Of a stretch of 64,000 nt of DNA, positions 16,858 through 26,203 are shown in pieces; positions within the stretch are counted from its first letter, which is position 1, and every line of letters starts with the position of its first letter. A program made the translations under genes and the position numbers. Where the stretch lies: positions 1 through 64,000 of the forward strand of contig CAVSMU010000019.1 in the NCBI GenBank assembly GCA_963729075.1, in the 5' to 3' direction. This DNA is from WHSW01 sp963729075 (lineage in GTDB: Bacteria; Actinomycetota; Thermoleophilia; Solirubrobacterales; 70-9). The notes under the pieces are model-generated. The model saw only the letters and a program-made list of their open reading frames with translations. It was not told the origin of the DNA and did no database searches.

Positions 16858-16976
16858 GGCAGGCGGCGATTCTATTGCCGCGCGCCCCGCACGGCGTTCG
16901 CAATTTCCGTCTAATTGATGAACTTTTAAATAGACATTTCGGCTAATCCCGTTACCATCGGCACATAGCCGGGCAG
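16858..16976. promoter_or_regulatory. AT-rich divergent gap, probable promoters
   Basis: The gap between the SRPBCC gene (leftward) and the FHA gene (rightward) is unusually AT-rich for this window, notably TAATTGATGAACTTTTAAAT around 16912-16931. A loose inverted repeat GTCTAATT/AAATAGAC (16909-16935) is visible. Promoters are likely, but I cannot fix -10 and -35 elements with confidence. Confidence 0.35.
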
Positions 16977-17549
16977 ATGATGTCTGTGTTGGTCGAGAAC
17001 CCGCCGTCCATACCTGAAATTCATGAGACCGGTGAGCGCATCACCGAGGTGCGCCCGGGCTCCCTGTTCTGCGTCTCGTGCGGCTTCGCCTTCTCGATCG
17101 CCTCGCTCGAGTCGCTGCCGCGCTGCCCGAACTGCGACGGCGACCGGTTTCGCCGCGCGTCGCTGTTCGATCGCCCAACCCTCGATACGGAGGCTGTCGC
17201 GGCCCGGACGGCGGCCCCCGAATGGCTGCTGGAGGCCCGCGCGGAGCTGGATCGCCCCGGCCACTACGTCGCCTTCGACGAGGGCGGCGGCGACTACGCC
17301 GTGATCAGGCTCGCGTCCGGCTGGACCCGGATCGGTCGCAGCGGCGCCGCCGACGTCCGCCTCGACGATCCCACCGTTTCCCGCCGCCACGCGCTGGTCG
17401 TCCTCACCGACGGCGGCGACCTGCGGGCGCTCGACGATCGGAGCCTCAACGGACTGCTCGTCAACGGCGAGCGGGTCGAGTGGGCGGCGCTGCGCGACGG
17501 CGACGAACTCGAGATCGGGCGCTACCGCCTCTACGTGCTCGAGGCCTAG
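16977..17549 (+). CDS. Zinc-ribbon and FHA-domain protein
   Basis: 190 residues. A CxxC...CxxC zinc ribbon (FCVSCGFAF and RCPNCDGD, residues about 31-57) precedes a C-terminal FHA domain (about 100-190) with the signature residues GRSG, SRRHA and LNGLLVNG. FHA domains bind phosphothreonine peptides, typically as readers of Ser/Thr kinase signalling. No kinase or secretion gene is adjacent. ATG codons at 16977 and 16980 are both possible. Confidence 0.88.
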   Translation: MMSVLVENPPSIPEIHETGERITEVRPGSLFCVSCGFAFSIASLESLPRCPNCDGDRFRRASLFDRPTLDTEAVAARTAAPEWLLEARAELDRPGHYVAFDEGGGDYAVIRLASGWTRIGRSGAADVRLDDPTVSRRHALVVLTDGGDLRALDDRSLNGLLVNGERVEWAALRDGDELEIGRYRLYVLEA

Positions 17550-17581
17550 CGACCCCCGAAACCGCGCGCGACGGGGCCCGG

Positions 17582-17989
17582 TCAGGCCACGGGCTCGCCG
17601 ATGCCGAGCAGGTTGCCCTCGCTGTCGCGAAACCAGGCGCCGCGCTCGCCGCTCGCGCCCTTGCTCGGATAGTTGCCCTCGATGTCGGCGATTCCACCGC
17701 TGGTTCGCAGGCCGGGCAGGTCGACCTCCTCGAACTCGACGCCGCGCCGCTTGAGCTCGGCGACCGTCGCATCGATGTCGTCCACCTCCCACCCCATCTG
17801 CGTGAAGGTCCCAGGCGCGGCGCCGGCGGACTGGAACAGGGCGAACTCCCCGCCGGGGCGGCGATAGAGCAGGCCCCCGGGCCGCTCGTCGCTCGGCTCG
17901 AGCCCGAGCTTCTCGGCGTAGAACCTCCGGGCTCGGTCAAGGTCCTGGGCGGGCAGCCTGGTCGCGACGCGACCATTCGTAAGCGGCAT
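17582..17989 (-). CDS. VOC-superfamily (glyoxalase-fold) protein
   Basis: 135 residues from ATG 17989, which has GGAAGGA upstream; the longer frame to 18097 is unlikely. It has paired beta-alpha-beta-beta-beta modules (LPAQDLDRARRFYAEKLGLE and WEVDDIDATVAELKRRGVEF) and ends ERGAWFRDSEGNLLGIGEP, typical of glyoxalase/bleomycin-resistance/dioxygenase folds. Substrate unknown. Confidence 0.85.
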   Translation of the reverse strand: MPLTNGRVATRLPAQDLDRARRFYAEKLGLEPSDERPGGLLYRRPGGEFALFQSAGAAPGTFTQMGWEVDDIDATVAELKRRGVEFEEVDLPGLRTSGGIADIEGNYPSKGASGERGAWFRDSEGNLLGIGEPVA

Positions 17990-18074
17990 CGTGTCCTTCC
18001 TTTTCTGGAGGGTCGTGAATGTAGACACCGGGCCGAGGCCGAACTGATCGCTCCGCCGCGTGGCCCGCTCGACA

Positions 18075-18121
18075 CCGAGCGTCGACTCGCTCGCCAATAG
18101 CGCTAGTCAGTCGACGCTCGG
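18075..18121. repeat. 13-bp perfect inverted repeat after gltB
   Basis: CCGAGCGTCGACT (18075-18087) and AGTCGACGCTCGG (18109-18121) are perfect reverse complements separated by 21 bases. The repeat lies 45 bases beyond the gltB stop and 86 bases before the glyoxalase-fold gene on the same strand. It may be a gltB terminator without a T-tract, or a dyad operator for the downstream gene. Confidence 0.5.
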
Positions 18122-18165
18122 CGCGGCCGAGGAGCGGCTCGCTGCGCGACCGGACGGCGCCCTCC

Positions 18166-21100
18166 CTACTCGGTCGAGATGTTCGGGTCCGCCTGGACCT
18201 TGTGCGGCAGGACCATGAGGAAGTTCTCGGGCGCCGTCGCGGCCAGGGCGAGAACTCGCTCCGCCTCGTCGCCCTGATCGGTCGCGCGCAGCTCGTCGGC
18301 GTAGTGGCCGAGCAGGTCCTGGACGTCGAGCATGCCCTCCGCGTCGAGATCCGCGAGGGTCACCTTGGCCGCCTCGCCCAGCCGGCTCTCGACGGTCTCC
18401 CGGTCGAGGTTCCACTCCGGGTTGATGCGCGTGTAGACGCGCCCGCCCGTCATCCCGGCACACGCCCACGGGCCGATGTCGCCGAGCACGACCGCGCGGC
18501 CGGAGGTCATGTACTCGAACGCGAAGCCCTTCGCGTTGGCGCGGTCGACGACGCACCCGCGCGAGTCATCGATCGGCTCGGCGGGCTCGCCGCCGAGGAC
18601 GACGTCCGCTCCCGAGAGCCGGATGCAGAAGCGCGAGTCGGCCGAGCCCTGGACGAACAGGCGGCCGCGCTGCGCGCCGTACGCGAACGACTTGCCGACC
18701 GAGCCGTTCACTCGCCTGCCGTCGCGATTGGTGCCCTTCATGATCGAGACGGTGCCGCCGAGCATCGTCTTGCCGACGCCGTCCTGGGCGCCGCCCTCGA
18801 CCCTGACGACGATGCCCCACGCGTTGAAGGCGCCGAACCCCTGGCCGGCGACCGAGCCGCCGTTGAACTCGAGCTCGGCGAGCACGTCCTCAGAGCCCTC
18901 GGGGGCGTTGTCGTAGATGCGGGCGCGGGAGATTGCGCCCGAGAGCTCCGCGCCGAGGACCCGGTCGTTGGCGTCGGTCGCCCGCGGGAACTCGAGGCGC
19001 ACGCCGGGGCTCTGCGCAACCCGATCGGCGAGCGCGGCGATCTGCGCCGAGGCCGGCTTCGGGTCCATCCGGATGGGGCGCGCCCGCACCAACCCCGCCT
19101 CGGCGCGTGCCTCGACCGGCTCCTCGTCGGCGACCGGCAGGTCGGCCGGCTCGAGGTCGAGGTACTCGTGGAGCGGCGTGATCAGCTCGCTGAGGTCGAT
19201 GTCGTCGCGGTGGGCGATCTGCTCCAGCAGGTCGTAGCGGCCGACCAGGTCCTGGGTGCGCTCGTAGCCGAGCTCGGCGGTCAGGCTCCGGACCTCCTCG
19301 CCCATCTCGGAGAAGAAGCGGGCGCAGTTCTCGGCAGCATTGCCGACCTCCTGGGGCGTGAACTTCTTCAGCCCGTGCTCGGTGGCTTCCTGCGGCGTCT
19401 CGATCTGAGTCGCGATGCCGACATGGCAGGTGTCCAGCTGGCAGCCCCGGCAGATCGTGCAGCCGAGCGAGACCATGGCAAGGGTGCCGAAGGCGACCCG
19501 GTTGGCGCCCATGCAGAGGAGCTTGATCACGTCGTGGGCATGGCGGTAGCCGCCGTCGGCCCAGATCTCGACCCGGTTGCGGATCCCGGCCTCCATCAGC
19601 GCCCTGTGGACGAGCCGGGTGCCGATGTCGGACGGCAGCCCGACGTGGCGCAGGGCGTGCTGGCGCGCGGCCCCGGTACCGCCCTCGAACCCCGACAGAG
19701 TGATGATGTCGGCGCCGGCCTTGGCGATCCCGAGCCCGATCGTGCCGATGTTCGGGACCACCGGCACCTTGACCGAGACGCGCAGGTCCGGGTTCACCGT
19801 CTTCAGCTCGTCGACCAGCTCGGCGAGGTCCTCGATCGAGTAGAGGTCGTGGTTGTTGGAGGGTGAGATCAGGTCCGTGCCCGGGGAGGCGTTGCGGGCC
19901 GCCGCGACCTTGTCGGAGACCTTCTTGCCCGGCAGGTGCCCGCCCTCGCCGGGCTTCGCCCCCTGGCCGATCTTGATCTCGGCTACGTAGGAGGAGTTCA
20001 GCATCTCCGCCGAGACCCCGAAGCGGCCCGACGCGACCTGCTGGCCGCGCCACTTGCGGTAGCGGCCGTACATGTCCTGGATCTCGCCCCCCTCGCCGTT
20101 GATGCAGAGGATGTTGATCGCCTTCGCCGCCTCCGCGTAGGAGCGGAAGGCGGGCTCGGACTGCGAGCCGAAGCTCATCGACGAGATCACCAGCGGGTAC
20201 TCGTGGTGGCCTACGCCCGTGTCGACCGCGCTCGGCTCGATCGACGCCGCGATCGGAGCGCACGCCCATGATGTGACGCATCGAGATCGGGCTCTGGGCC
20301 TCGAGTTCGCGCACCTTCTGGGAGTAGTCCCGATAGCCGCCGCTGCCGTTTGCCGCAGCGATCGCCGCCTTGTAGACCTTCGGGTAGAACCGGAACGTCT
20401 TCGCCGGCTTCGCCGCTTCATCCTCGTTGCGCACGATGCCGAAGCGCTCGTCGGTGTCGGCGTCCAGATCGGCGAAGCCGACGCCCGCACCGGCCGACGC
20501 GGCGAAGGCCTCGGTCTGGAAGATCTCCGCCAACTCGGGCTTGATCCCGATTGACGAGAACTGGCGCGCGTAGCCGCGGACCTCGTGGATGCCGATCGTC
20601 GAGATCACCTTCTCGATGCCCTTCGACAGCGCCGCGCAGATGTTGCCCACGTCCTGGGCGTAGTCATCGACGCACACCACCTCCAGCAGCACGTACGGGT
20701 TGACCCCGTTGGCACCGAGGCCGAGCGCGAGCACGACGTCGTGGACGTTGCGGATCGCGGCCGAGCGGAGCACGATCGAGCAGCGCCTGCGCAGGTTGAC
20801 CGCGTTCGGCTCGACCTTGAAGTGCTTGAGCGCCTGGTCGATCGCCGAGGTCGCCAGGTGCGGATCGAGATAGCGGCGCTCGCCGTCGCACACGGTGCGG
20901 TCGGTGAGAACCACCAGCTCGGCTCCGTCGCGCACCCGCTTTACGGCCTCCTGCTTGATCCGCTCGATGGCGCCCGCCGTCGTCTCGGACTCGAGCAGGG
21001 CGATGTCGATCGCGGCCGCGCGGCCGCGGAACTCCTCCCAAAGGTCCTCCATCAGCCAGGTCTGGTGCTCGCGGGCGATCCTGCGGTAGGTCGAGTCGGA

Positions 21101-22753
21101 GAGCGGCGCCAGGTCGTGGTGGCCGCCGAGGATGACCGGGAACGAGGTCTCGACGGTGTGCGTGTCGGCCGCCGGGTCGTCCGGCGACGGGCGCCGCCCG
21201 AACACCGCCCGAGTCGAGAAGTGCTCCATCTCGCGCTCGCGGTCGATCGCCGGGTTGGTGACCACGGCGACCGTCTCCTTGAAGTAGTCGGCCAGGTTCT
21301 GGCGCTCCGGCGACAGCGCCGCCAGCGGCCCGTCGTAGCCGAGCGAGCCGATCGGCTCGGCCCCGTTCGAGGCCATCTGCTGGCAGAGCTTGACGTCGTC
21401 GCGCTGCCAGCCGAAGCCGGCGAGCAGGCGCTCGCTCACGACGACGGGCTCCGCGGGGCCGGCGGACGTGTAGCCGGGGATGTCGGTGCCCTCGAGCGGG
21501 CCCCCGGTCTCCAGCGCGCGGTCGTACGCCGCGGCCGCCTCGGCGCCCGTGCGCTCGAGCCAGCGGCGCGCCACCTCGCGCTGCATCTCCGCGTGCTCCC
21601 AGAGTCGCGAGCGGCGCTTGGCGGCGTCGATCGTGACCATGAACTTCTCCCCCGGCCCCAGCGGCAGCGGCTCGGAGACCATGTCGTCGACGCTGACGAC
21701 GCCGGGCTCGGAGCTGAAGATGTAGTCCTCGGGCGTCTCGAGCCTCCACAGCGGCCGCAGGCCGAGCGCGTCGGCGGAGAAGACGCACTCGGCATCATGG
21801 CGGGCGATCAGCGCCACCGGTCCCTGGGCGAACGGGCCCATGACCTCGCGCATGTACATGTAGAACGGGTGCAGGTCGGCGGGCAGCGAGCGGATCTCGT
21901 TGACGACGGGCGGGACGACCATCTCCATCGCCTCGGCGAGTGAGAGGCCGCCGACGCGGATCAGGTGATCGATCGTCCGGTTGAGGTCCTGGGAATCCGA
22001 GCCGCCGGCGGGCACGTGGACGCCCAGCATCCGCGCCTCCTGTCGCAGTTGCTCGATCGTGTTGATCTCGCCGTTGTGCCCGAGGACCGAGAACGGCTGC
22101 ACGCGCCGGAACGAGGGCCAGGTGTTGGTGGAGTAGCGGTTGTGACCGAAGCAGCCGACGGTCTCGAAGCGCTCGTCGAGCAGGTCGGGGTAATACTCCC
22201 CGAGCACTCGGGGGGCGCCCATCACCTTGTAGACGCAGGTGGTCGCCGAGAACGACGGCAGGTGGAAGCCGAGCTTCTCCTCCAGCTCGATCATCAGCTC
22301 GTAGAGGCTGCGATCGCGCCCCTCCGCCGTCGGGAGCAGGCCGCCCACCTGCCAGAAGTAGGGCTCCTCCTCACGGGCGGTGGCGCCAAGCGCCTGCGGC
22401 TCGACCGCGCCGAGCCGCTCGGCGAGGATCCGGAAGCCGGCCCGGCCGAGCAGCTCGCGGGCGTCGTGGCGCGCTTTCTCGACGTCCTGGGAGCGCTCCA
22501 CGAACGCATGGGCGACCGCGAAGGCGTCGTCGCGCGCGAGCGCCGGGTTGTGGCCGCCGGCACGGACCTCCTCGGCCCAGATCTTGCGCGGGATGTCGAC
22601 CAGGATCCCGCAGCCGTCCCCCTCGCCGTCGACGTTGCCGGCGCGGTGGAGCATCTTCTGCAGGTTGGCGAGCGCCAGGGCCACCGGCTCGCTGCTGGCC
22701 GTGGCATCCTTGCGCACCGAGGCGTAGATCGCGCACGCGTCGAGGTCTTCCAC
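18166..22753 (-). CDS. gltB: Glutamate synthase large subunit, frameshifted
   Basis: Glutamine:2-oxoglutarate aminotransferase, about 1530 residues if repaired. An N-terminal Ntn amidotransferase has its nucleophile in LDACAIYAS (near residue 7), then a central domain, an FMN-binding synthase domain with SMSFGSQSEPAF, the 3Fe-4S cysteines in CTICRGCQLDTCHVG, and a C-terminal beta-helix (SVGKSFAYGAQRGRLFVQG). The frame changes near 20250-20260: the upstream part ends SMRHIMGVRSDR and the downstream part resumes APIAASIEPSAVDTG in another frame. Both halves are otherwise well preserved. Start GTG 22753 is chosen to place the nucleophile near the N-terminus. No small subunit (gltD) lies here. 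Confidence 0.9.
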
Positions 22754-22918
22754 CGAGGGCGGCGAAACGCGCGCCCGCCACGGAAGATGAGGCGAGTGAA
22801 AGCGTTCGGCGGCCTGGCCGGGGCCCGCAGGGCGGGTGACGGAAAAGCGCTCCAATTGAACCTCCCGGGCTCCGCGCCTTTCTTCGAGCGGGCGCGCGAC
22901 GGGAACAAGGGGACGGGC

Positions 22919-22947
22919 ATTATACGGTTGGGAGAGGCGGGTGTAAC
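22919..22947 (-). promoter_or_regulatory. Sigma-70-like promoter for gltB
   Basis: On the reverse strand a perfect TATAAT (22924-22919) is preceded at 17 bases by GTTACA (22947-22942, four of six matches to TTGACA). A consensus -10 is rare in DNA this GC-rich. It points to gltB, with a leader of about 160 bases if GTG 22753 is the start. Confidence 0.5.
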
Positions 22948-22970
22948 CGCGCCCGCGCGACCACCCGATC

Positions 22971-22987
22971 GGGGGCGAGCCGCCCCC
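22971..22987 (+). promoter_or_regulatory. Leader hairpin before the methyltransferase gene
   Basis: GGGGGC-gagcc-GCCCCC forms a six-pair stem ending just before the ribosome site AAAGGAG (22988-22994) of the gene at 23003. It may influence translation; no known riboswitch is recognised. The rest of the 250-base gap holds only the gltB promoter. Confidence 0.3.
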
Positions 22988-23002
22988 AAAGGAGATAGTG
23001 GG

Positions 23003-23839
23003 ATGGACTCTCAGACGAGCTCGGCGGCCGAGGAGATGCGCGCCGCGGAGGGCCTGCCGCAGGCCGACGCGAGCGACCTCGTCGACTCCGAACGGCTCGA
23101 GGATGCCGTCAAGGACATGTACCGCCACGTCGCGCGCGAGGAGGACTCCGAGCTTCACTTCGAGGTCGGGCGCCCGCTCGCCGAGCGCCTGGGATATCCG
23201 CCGCACACGCTCGATCGCGTGCCTGCGGAGGCGATCGCGTCGTTCGCGGGCGTCGGATATCACCTCGATCTCGCGGAGCTGCGACCCGGCGAGGCCGTTC
23301 TCGACCTCGGCTGCGGCTCAGGGACCGACGTCTTCTGCGCCGCGGTCATGGTCGGCGAGCGGGGGCGCGTCGTCGGCGTCGACTTCACCGACCAGCAGCT
23401 CGCCAAGGCGGAGCGGCTCCGCGAGCGCGACGGCTTCGAGGGAGTCGAATTCGTCGAGGCCTCGATCGCCGAGCTGCCCTTCGAGGACGGCGGGTTCGAC
23501 GCAGTGATCTCCAACGGGGTCATCAACCTGTCGCCGATCAAGCACGTCGTCTTCAGCGAGGCGGCGCGGGTGCTGCGCCCGGGCGGCCGGCTGGCGCTCG
23601 CCGACATCGTCAGCGCCCGGCCGCTCAAGGAGCGCACGCGCCGCAACATCGACCTCTGGGCGGCGTGCGTGGCGGGTGCCATCCCGCGCGCCAGCTACGC
23701 GAAGGCGATCGAGACCGTCGGCCTCGAGGTCGGGCCGATGCGCCGCAACGATTACGAGTTCACCAGCGATCGCGCGCTCGAGGCGTGCAGCACCTACGAC
23801 ATCGAGAGCGTCTCACTCGTCGCACGCAGGCCGGCGTAA
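23003..23839 (+). CDS. SAM-dependent methyltransferase, arsenite-methyltransferase-like
   Basis: 278 residues from ATG 23003 (ribosome site AAAGGAGAT). A class I methyltransferase with the SAM loop VLDLGCGSGTDVF, the acidic VVGVDFTDQQ and ARVLRPGGRLALADIV. The layout matches ArsM: INLSPIKHVVFSEAARVL and a cysteine in WAACVAGAI. However, the usual SNC before VINLSP is SNG here, so one of the arsenic-binding cysteines is absent. It may methylate another substrate. It opens a rightward run of genes to 28055. Confidence 0.83.
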   Translation: MDSQTSSAAEEMRAAEGLPQADASDLVDSERLEDAVKDMYRHVAREEDSELHFEVGRPLAERLGYPPHTLDRVPAEAIASFAGVGYHLDLAELRPGEAVLDLGCGSGTDVFCAAVMVGERGRVVGVDFTDQQLAKAERLRERDGFEGVEFVEASIAELPFEDGGFDAVISNGVINLSPIKHVVFSEAARVLRPGGRLALADIVSARPLKERTRRNIDLWAACVAGAIPRASYAKAIETVGLEVGPMRRNDYEFTSDRALEACSTYDIESVSLVARRPA

Positions 23840-23874
23840 CGGGCAGCTGCGAGCCCGCGCATATAGTTGCCTCG

Positions 23875-24678
23875 ATGGCGACGACGATCGCGGTTCTCTC
23901 GCAGAAGGGCGGAACCGGCAAGACGACGATGACGCGCACGCTCAGCGACGTCTTCGACCGGCTGGGGGTCGACGTGCTGGCGATCGACGCCGACCCGCAG
24001 GGAAACCTCTCCGATTACTTCGATGCGGACCCCGCCGCCCATCCGACGCTCGCCGAAGTGCTCCAGGGCCAGGTACGGGCGGCCGATGCGGTCCACGGGC
24101 CATTGATCCCCGCCAACATGCGACTCGCCGAGGCGGAGCTGATGCTCGCCGGCAAGATCGGCCGCGAGGTGACGCTGCGAAACGCGCTGCGCGACCTGAA
24201 GCGCGAGAAGGACCTGATCCTGATCGACTGCCCGCCGACGCTCGGCCTGTTGACCGTCAACGCGCTGGTCGCCGCCGATCACGCGATCCTCTCGACCGAG
24301 GCGCAGTACTTCTCGCTCCAGGGGGTCGAGCAGGCGATGGAGGTGGTCGACCTCGCGCGCGACTCCCTCAACCCCGAGCTCGACTTGCTGGGGGTCGTGC
24401 TGAACATCGCCAACATGCGCACGAGGCATGCGCGCCAGACGCTCGACGCGCTGAACGAGCGCTTCGGGGACCGCGTCTGCCGCACGGTAATCCGCCAGTC
24501 CATCGCCTACGCCGAGTCGGCGGAGCGCGCGATCTCGATCCTCGACTACCGGCCCGACCGCGGCTCCGACTACCTCTCGCTCGCCGCCGAGCTGCTGCGC
24601 CGCCTCGGGCGCCCCGATCTGCTCGAGCGGCTGGACGATCTCTCGACCGAGGTCGCGCCCGCCGGCGCCCGCGCCTGA
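23875..24678 (+). CDS. ParA/Soj-family ATPase (orphan)
   Basis: 267 residues. A deviant Walker A (QKGGTGKTT, residues 10-18), switch I (DADPQGNLSDYF) and Walker B region (LILIDCPPTLGLL) place it with the chromosome/plasmid partitioning ATPases that dimerise on ATP and bind DNA non-specifically. No parB or parS is visible, and its neighbours are metabolic, so it is not the chromosomal parAB locus. It may position another cargo. Four bases separate it from the GMC oxidoreductase gene. Confidence 0.9.
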   Translation: MATTIAVLSQKGGTGKTTMTRTLSDVFDRLGVDVLAIDADPQGNLSDYFDADPAAHPTLAEVLQGQVRAADAVHGPLIPANMRLAEAELMLAGKIGREVTLRNALRDLKREKDLILIDCPPTLGLLTVNALVAADHAILSTEAQYFSLQGVEQAMEVVDLARDSLNPELDLLGVVLNIANMRTRHARQTLDALNERFGDRVCRTVIRQSIAYAESAERAISILDYRPDRGSDYLSLAAELLRRLGRPDLLERLDDLSTEVAPAGARA

Positions 24679-24682
24679 GCGG

Positions 24683-26194
24683 GTGGCGGAGCGCTTCGAC
24701 TTCGTCATAGCCGGTGCGGGCACCGCGGGCTGCCTGCTCGCCGCGCGGCTGAGCGAGGACCCGGCGGTCGCCGTCGCGCTGGTCGAGGCGGGCCCCGACT
24801 ACGGGCCCTACGACGACGGCCGATGGCCGGCCGAGATGCTCGACGCGCGCGGGATTCCGGTCACCCACGACTGGGAGCACGAGGGCGACGCGTCGCTGCT
24901 GCGAGCGCGAATCGTCGGCGGCTGCTCGGCCCACAACGCGTGCTTCGTCGCCTGGGGTGCGCGCGGCGACTACGACGAGTGGGCCGACGCCGCACCGGGC
25001 TGGTCGTTCGCCGAGCTCGAGCCGTATCTGCGGCGGGGCGAGGCCGGCCTCGGGACGCGGCTCCCGGAGGCGCGCGAGCTGTCCGCGTTCCATCACGGGG
25101 CGCTCGAGGCGGCGGCGCGGCTCGGGATCCCGCGGCTCGAGGACTTCAACGACCTCGATACCGGCGCGGGCATCGCCCCGATCCCGCTCAACGCCCGCGG
25201 CCCGGTGCGCTGGAACTCCGCTTTCGCCTACCTGGATTCCGCCCGGGCTCGACCCAACCTCGAGGTCATCGCCGAAACCCTCGTCGATCGCGTGGCGATC
25301 GACGAGGGCGCCGCGACGGGCCTCTTGGTCCGGGCGCGGGGCGAGGAGCGCGAGCTCGCCGCCGGCACCGTCGTTCTGGCCTCGGGCGCCTACGGCTCGC
25401 CGGCGATCCTGCTGCGCAGCGGCATCGGCCCCGAGCCGGCACTGCGGGAGCTCGGGATCGAGCCCGTCGCCGGGCTGGAGGGCGTGGGCGCGAACCTGAT
25501 CGAGCACCCGGGGGTGACCCTCTACTTCGAGCCCGGGGACGAGCTGCGCGACTCGCTGGCCGCGCAGCACGAGGCGGGGCTGCTCTTCCAGGGCCAGTGC
25601 GCGATCAGGGCCGCGAGCGAGCTCTGCGAGGAGGGGCTCTGGGACCTCCAGCTGCTGCCCTGGGCGAGCCCGAAGGCGAGCGAGCCGGTCGAGGGCCCGT
25701 TCGAGACCCACATCAGCATCTTCGCGATGAAGCCCGCGTCACGGGGGCAGGTGGCGCTTCGCAGCACCGACCCCGACGAGCGGCCGGGGGTCGAGCAGCG
25801 GTTCCTGAGCGATCCCGACGGGCGCGACCTGTCGGTGCTGCTCGACGGCGTAGCGCGCGCCCGCGAGCTCGTCGCGACCGAGCCGCTCGCCTCCGCGCTC
25901 GCGGGCGAGGCCGGTCCGGCGACCGGGATCACCGAGCGCGCCGAACTCGAGGAGTGGGCGGGGGCGAACGCGCGCGGTTTCTTCCATCCCGTCGGCACCT
26001 GCGCGATGGGCCCCGCATCCGAGCCGGCGGCGGTCGTCGACGAGCGCGGCGCGGTCCACGGGATCGTCGGCCTGCACGTCGCCGACGCCTCGATCATGCC
26101 GACGATCCCGCGCGCCAACACCAACCTGCCGACGACGGCCGTTGCTGACCGGATCGCGGCGCTGCTCGCGAGCCGGGGCTCTGCAGCGATCTAG
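24683..26194 (+). CDS. GMC-family FAD-dependent oxidoreductase (choline dehydrogenase-like)
   Basis: 503 residues from GTG 24683. An N-terminal FAD site (DFVIAGAGTAGCLLAARL), the GMC signatures around RARIVGGCSAHNACF and LASGAYGSPAILLRSGIGP, and the C-terminal HPVGTCAMG with the catalytic histidine. Family members oxidise alcohols (choline, glucose, long-chain alcohols). No betaine genes lie nearby, so the substrate is open. Likely in an operon with the ParA gene (gap 4) and the decarboxylase gene (gap 9). Confidence 0.93.
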   Translation: MAERFDFVIAGAGTAGCLLAARLSEDPAVAVALVEAGPDYGPYDDGRWPAEMLDARGIPVTHDWEHEGDASLLRARIVGGCSAHNACFVAWGARGDYDEWADAAPGWSFAELEPYLRRGEAGLGTRLPEARELSAFHHGALEAAARLGIPRLEDFNDLDTGAGIAPIPLNARGPVRWNSAFAYLDSARARPNLEVIAETLVDRVAIDEGAATGLLVRARGEERELAAGTVVLASGAYGSPAILLRSGIGPEPALRELGIEPVAGLEGVGANLIEHPGVTLYFEPGDELRDSLAAQHEAGLLFQGQCAIRAASELCEEGLWDLQLLPWASPKASEPVEGPFETHISIFAMKPASRGQVALRSTDPDERPGVEQRFLSDPDGRDLSVLLDGVARARELVATEPLASALAGEAGPATGITERAELEEWAGANARGFFHPVGTCAMGPASEPAAVVDERGAVHGIVGLHVADASIMPTIPRANTNLPTTAVADRIAALLASRGSAAI

Positions 26195-26203
26195 GATCGG
26201 CCG

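Noticed and set aside
20585..21943. 452-codon forward open frame antisense to gltB
   Set aside because: No domain-like pattern; gltB on the other strand is strongly conserved.
22754..23263. N-terminal extension of gltB upstream of GTG 22753
   Set aside because: Low-complexity sequence antisense to the methyltransferase gene; it would bury the Ntn nucleophile, which must sit at the N-terminus.
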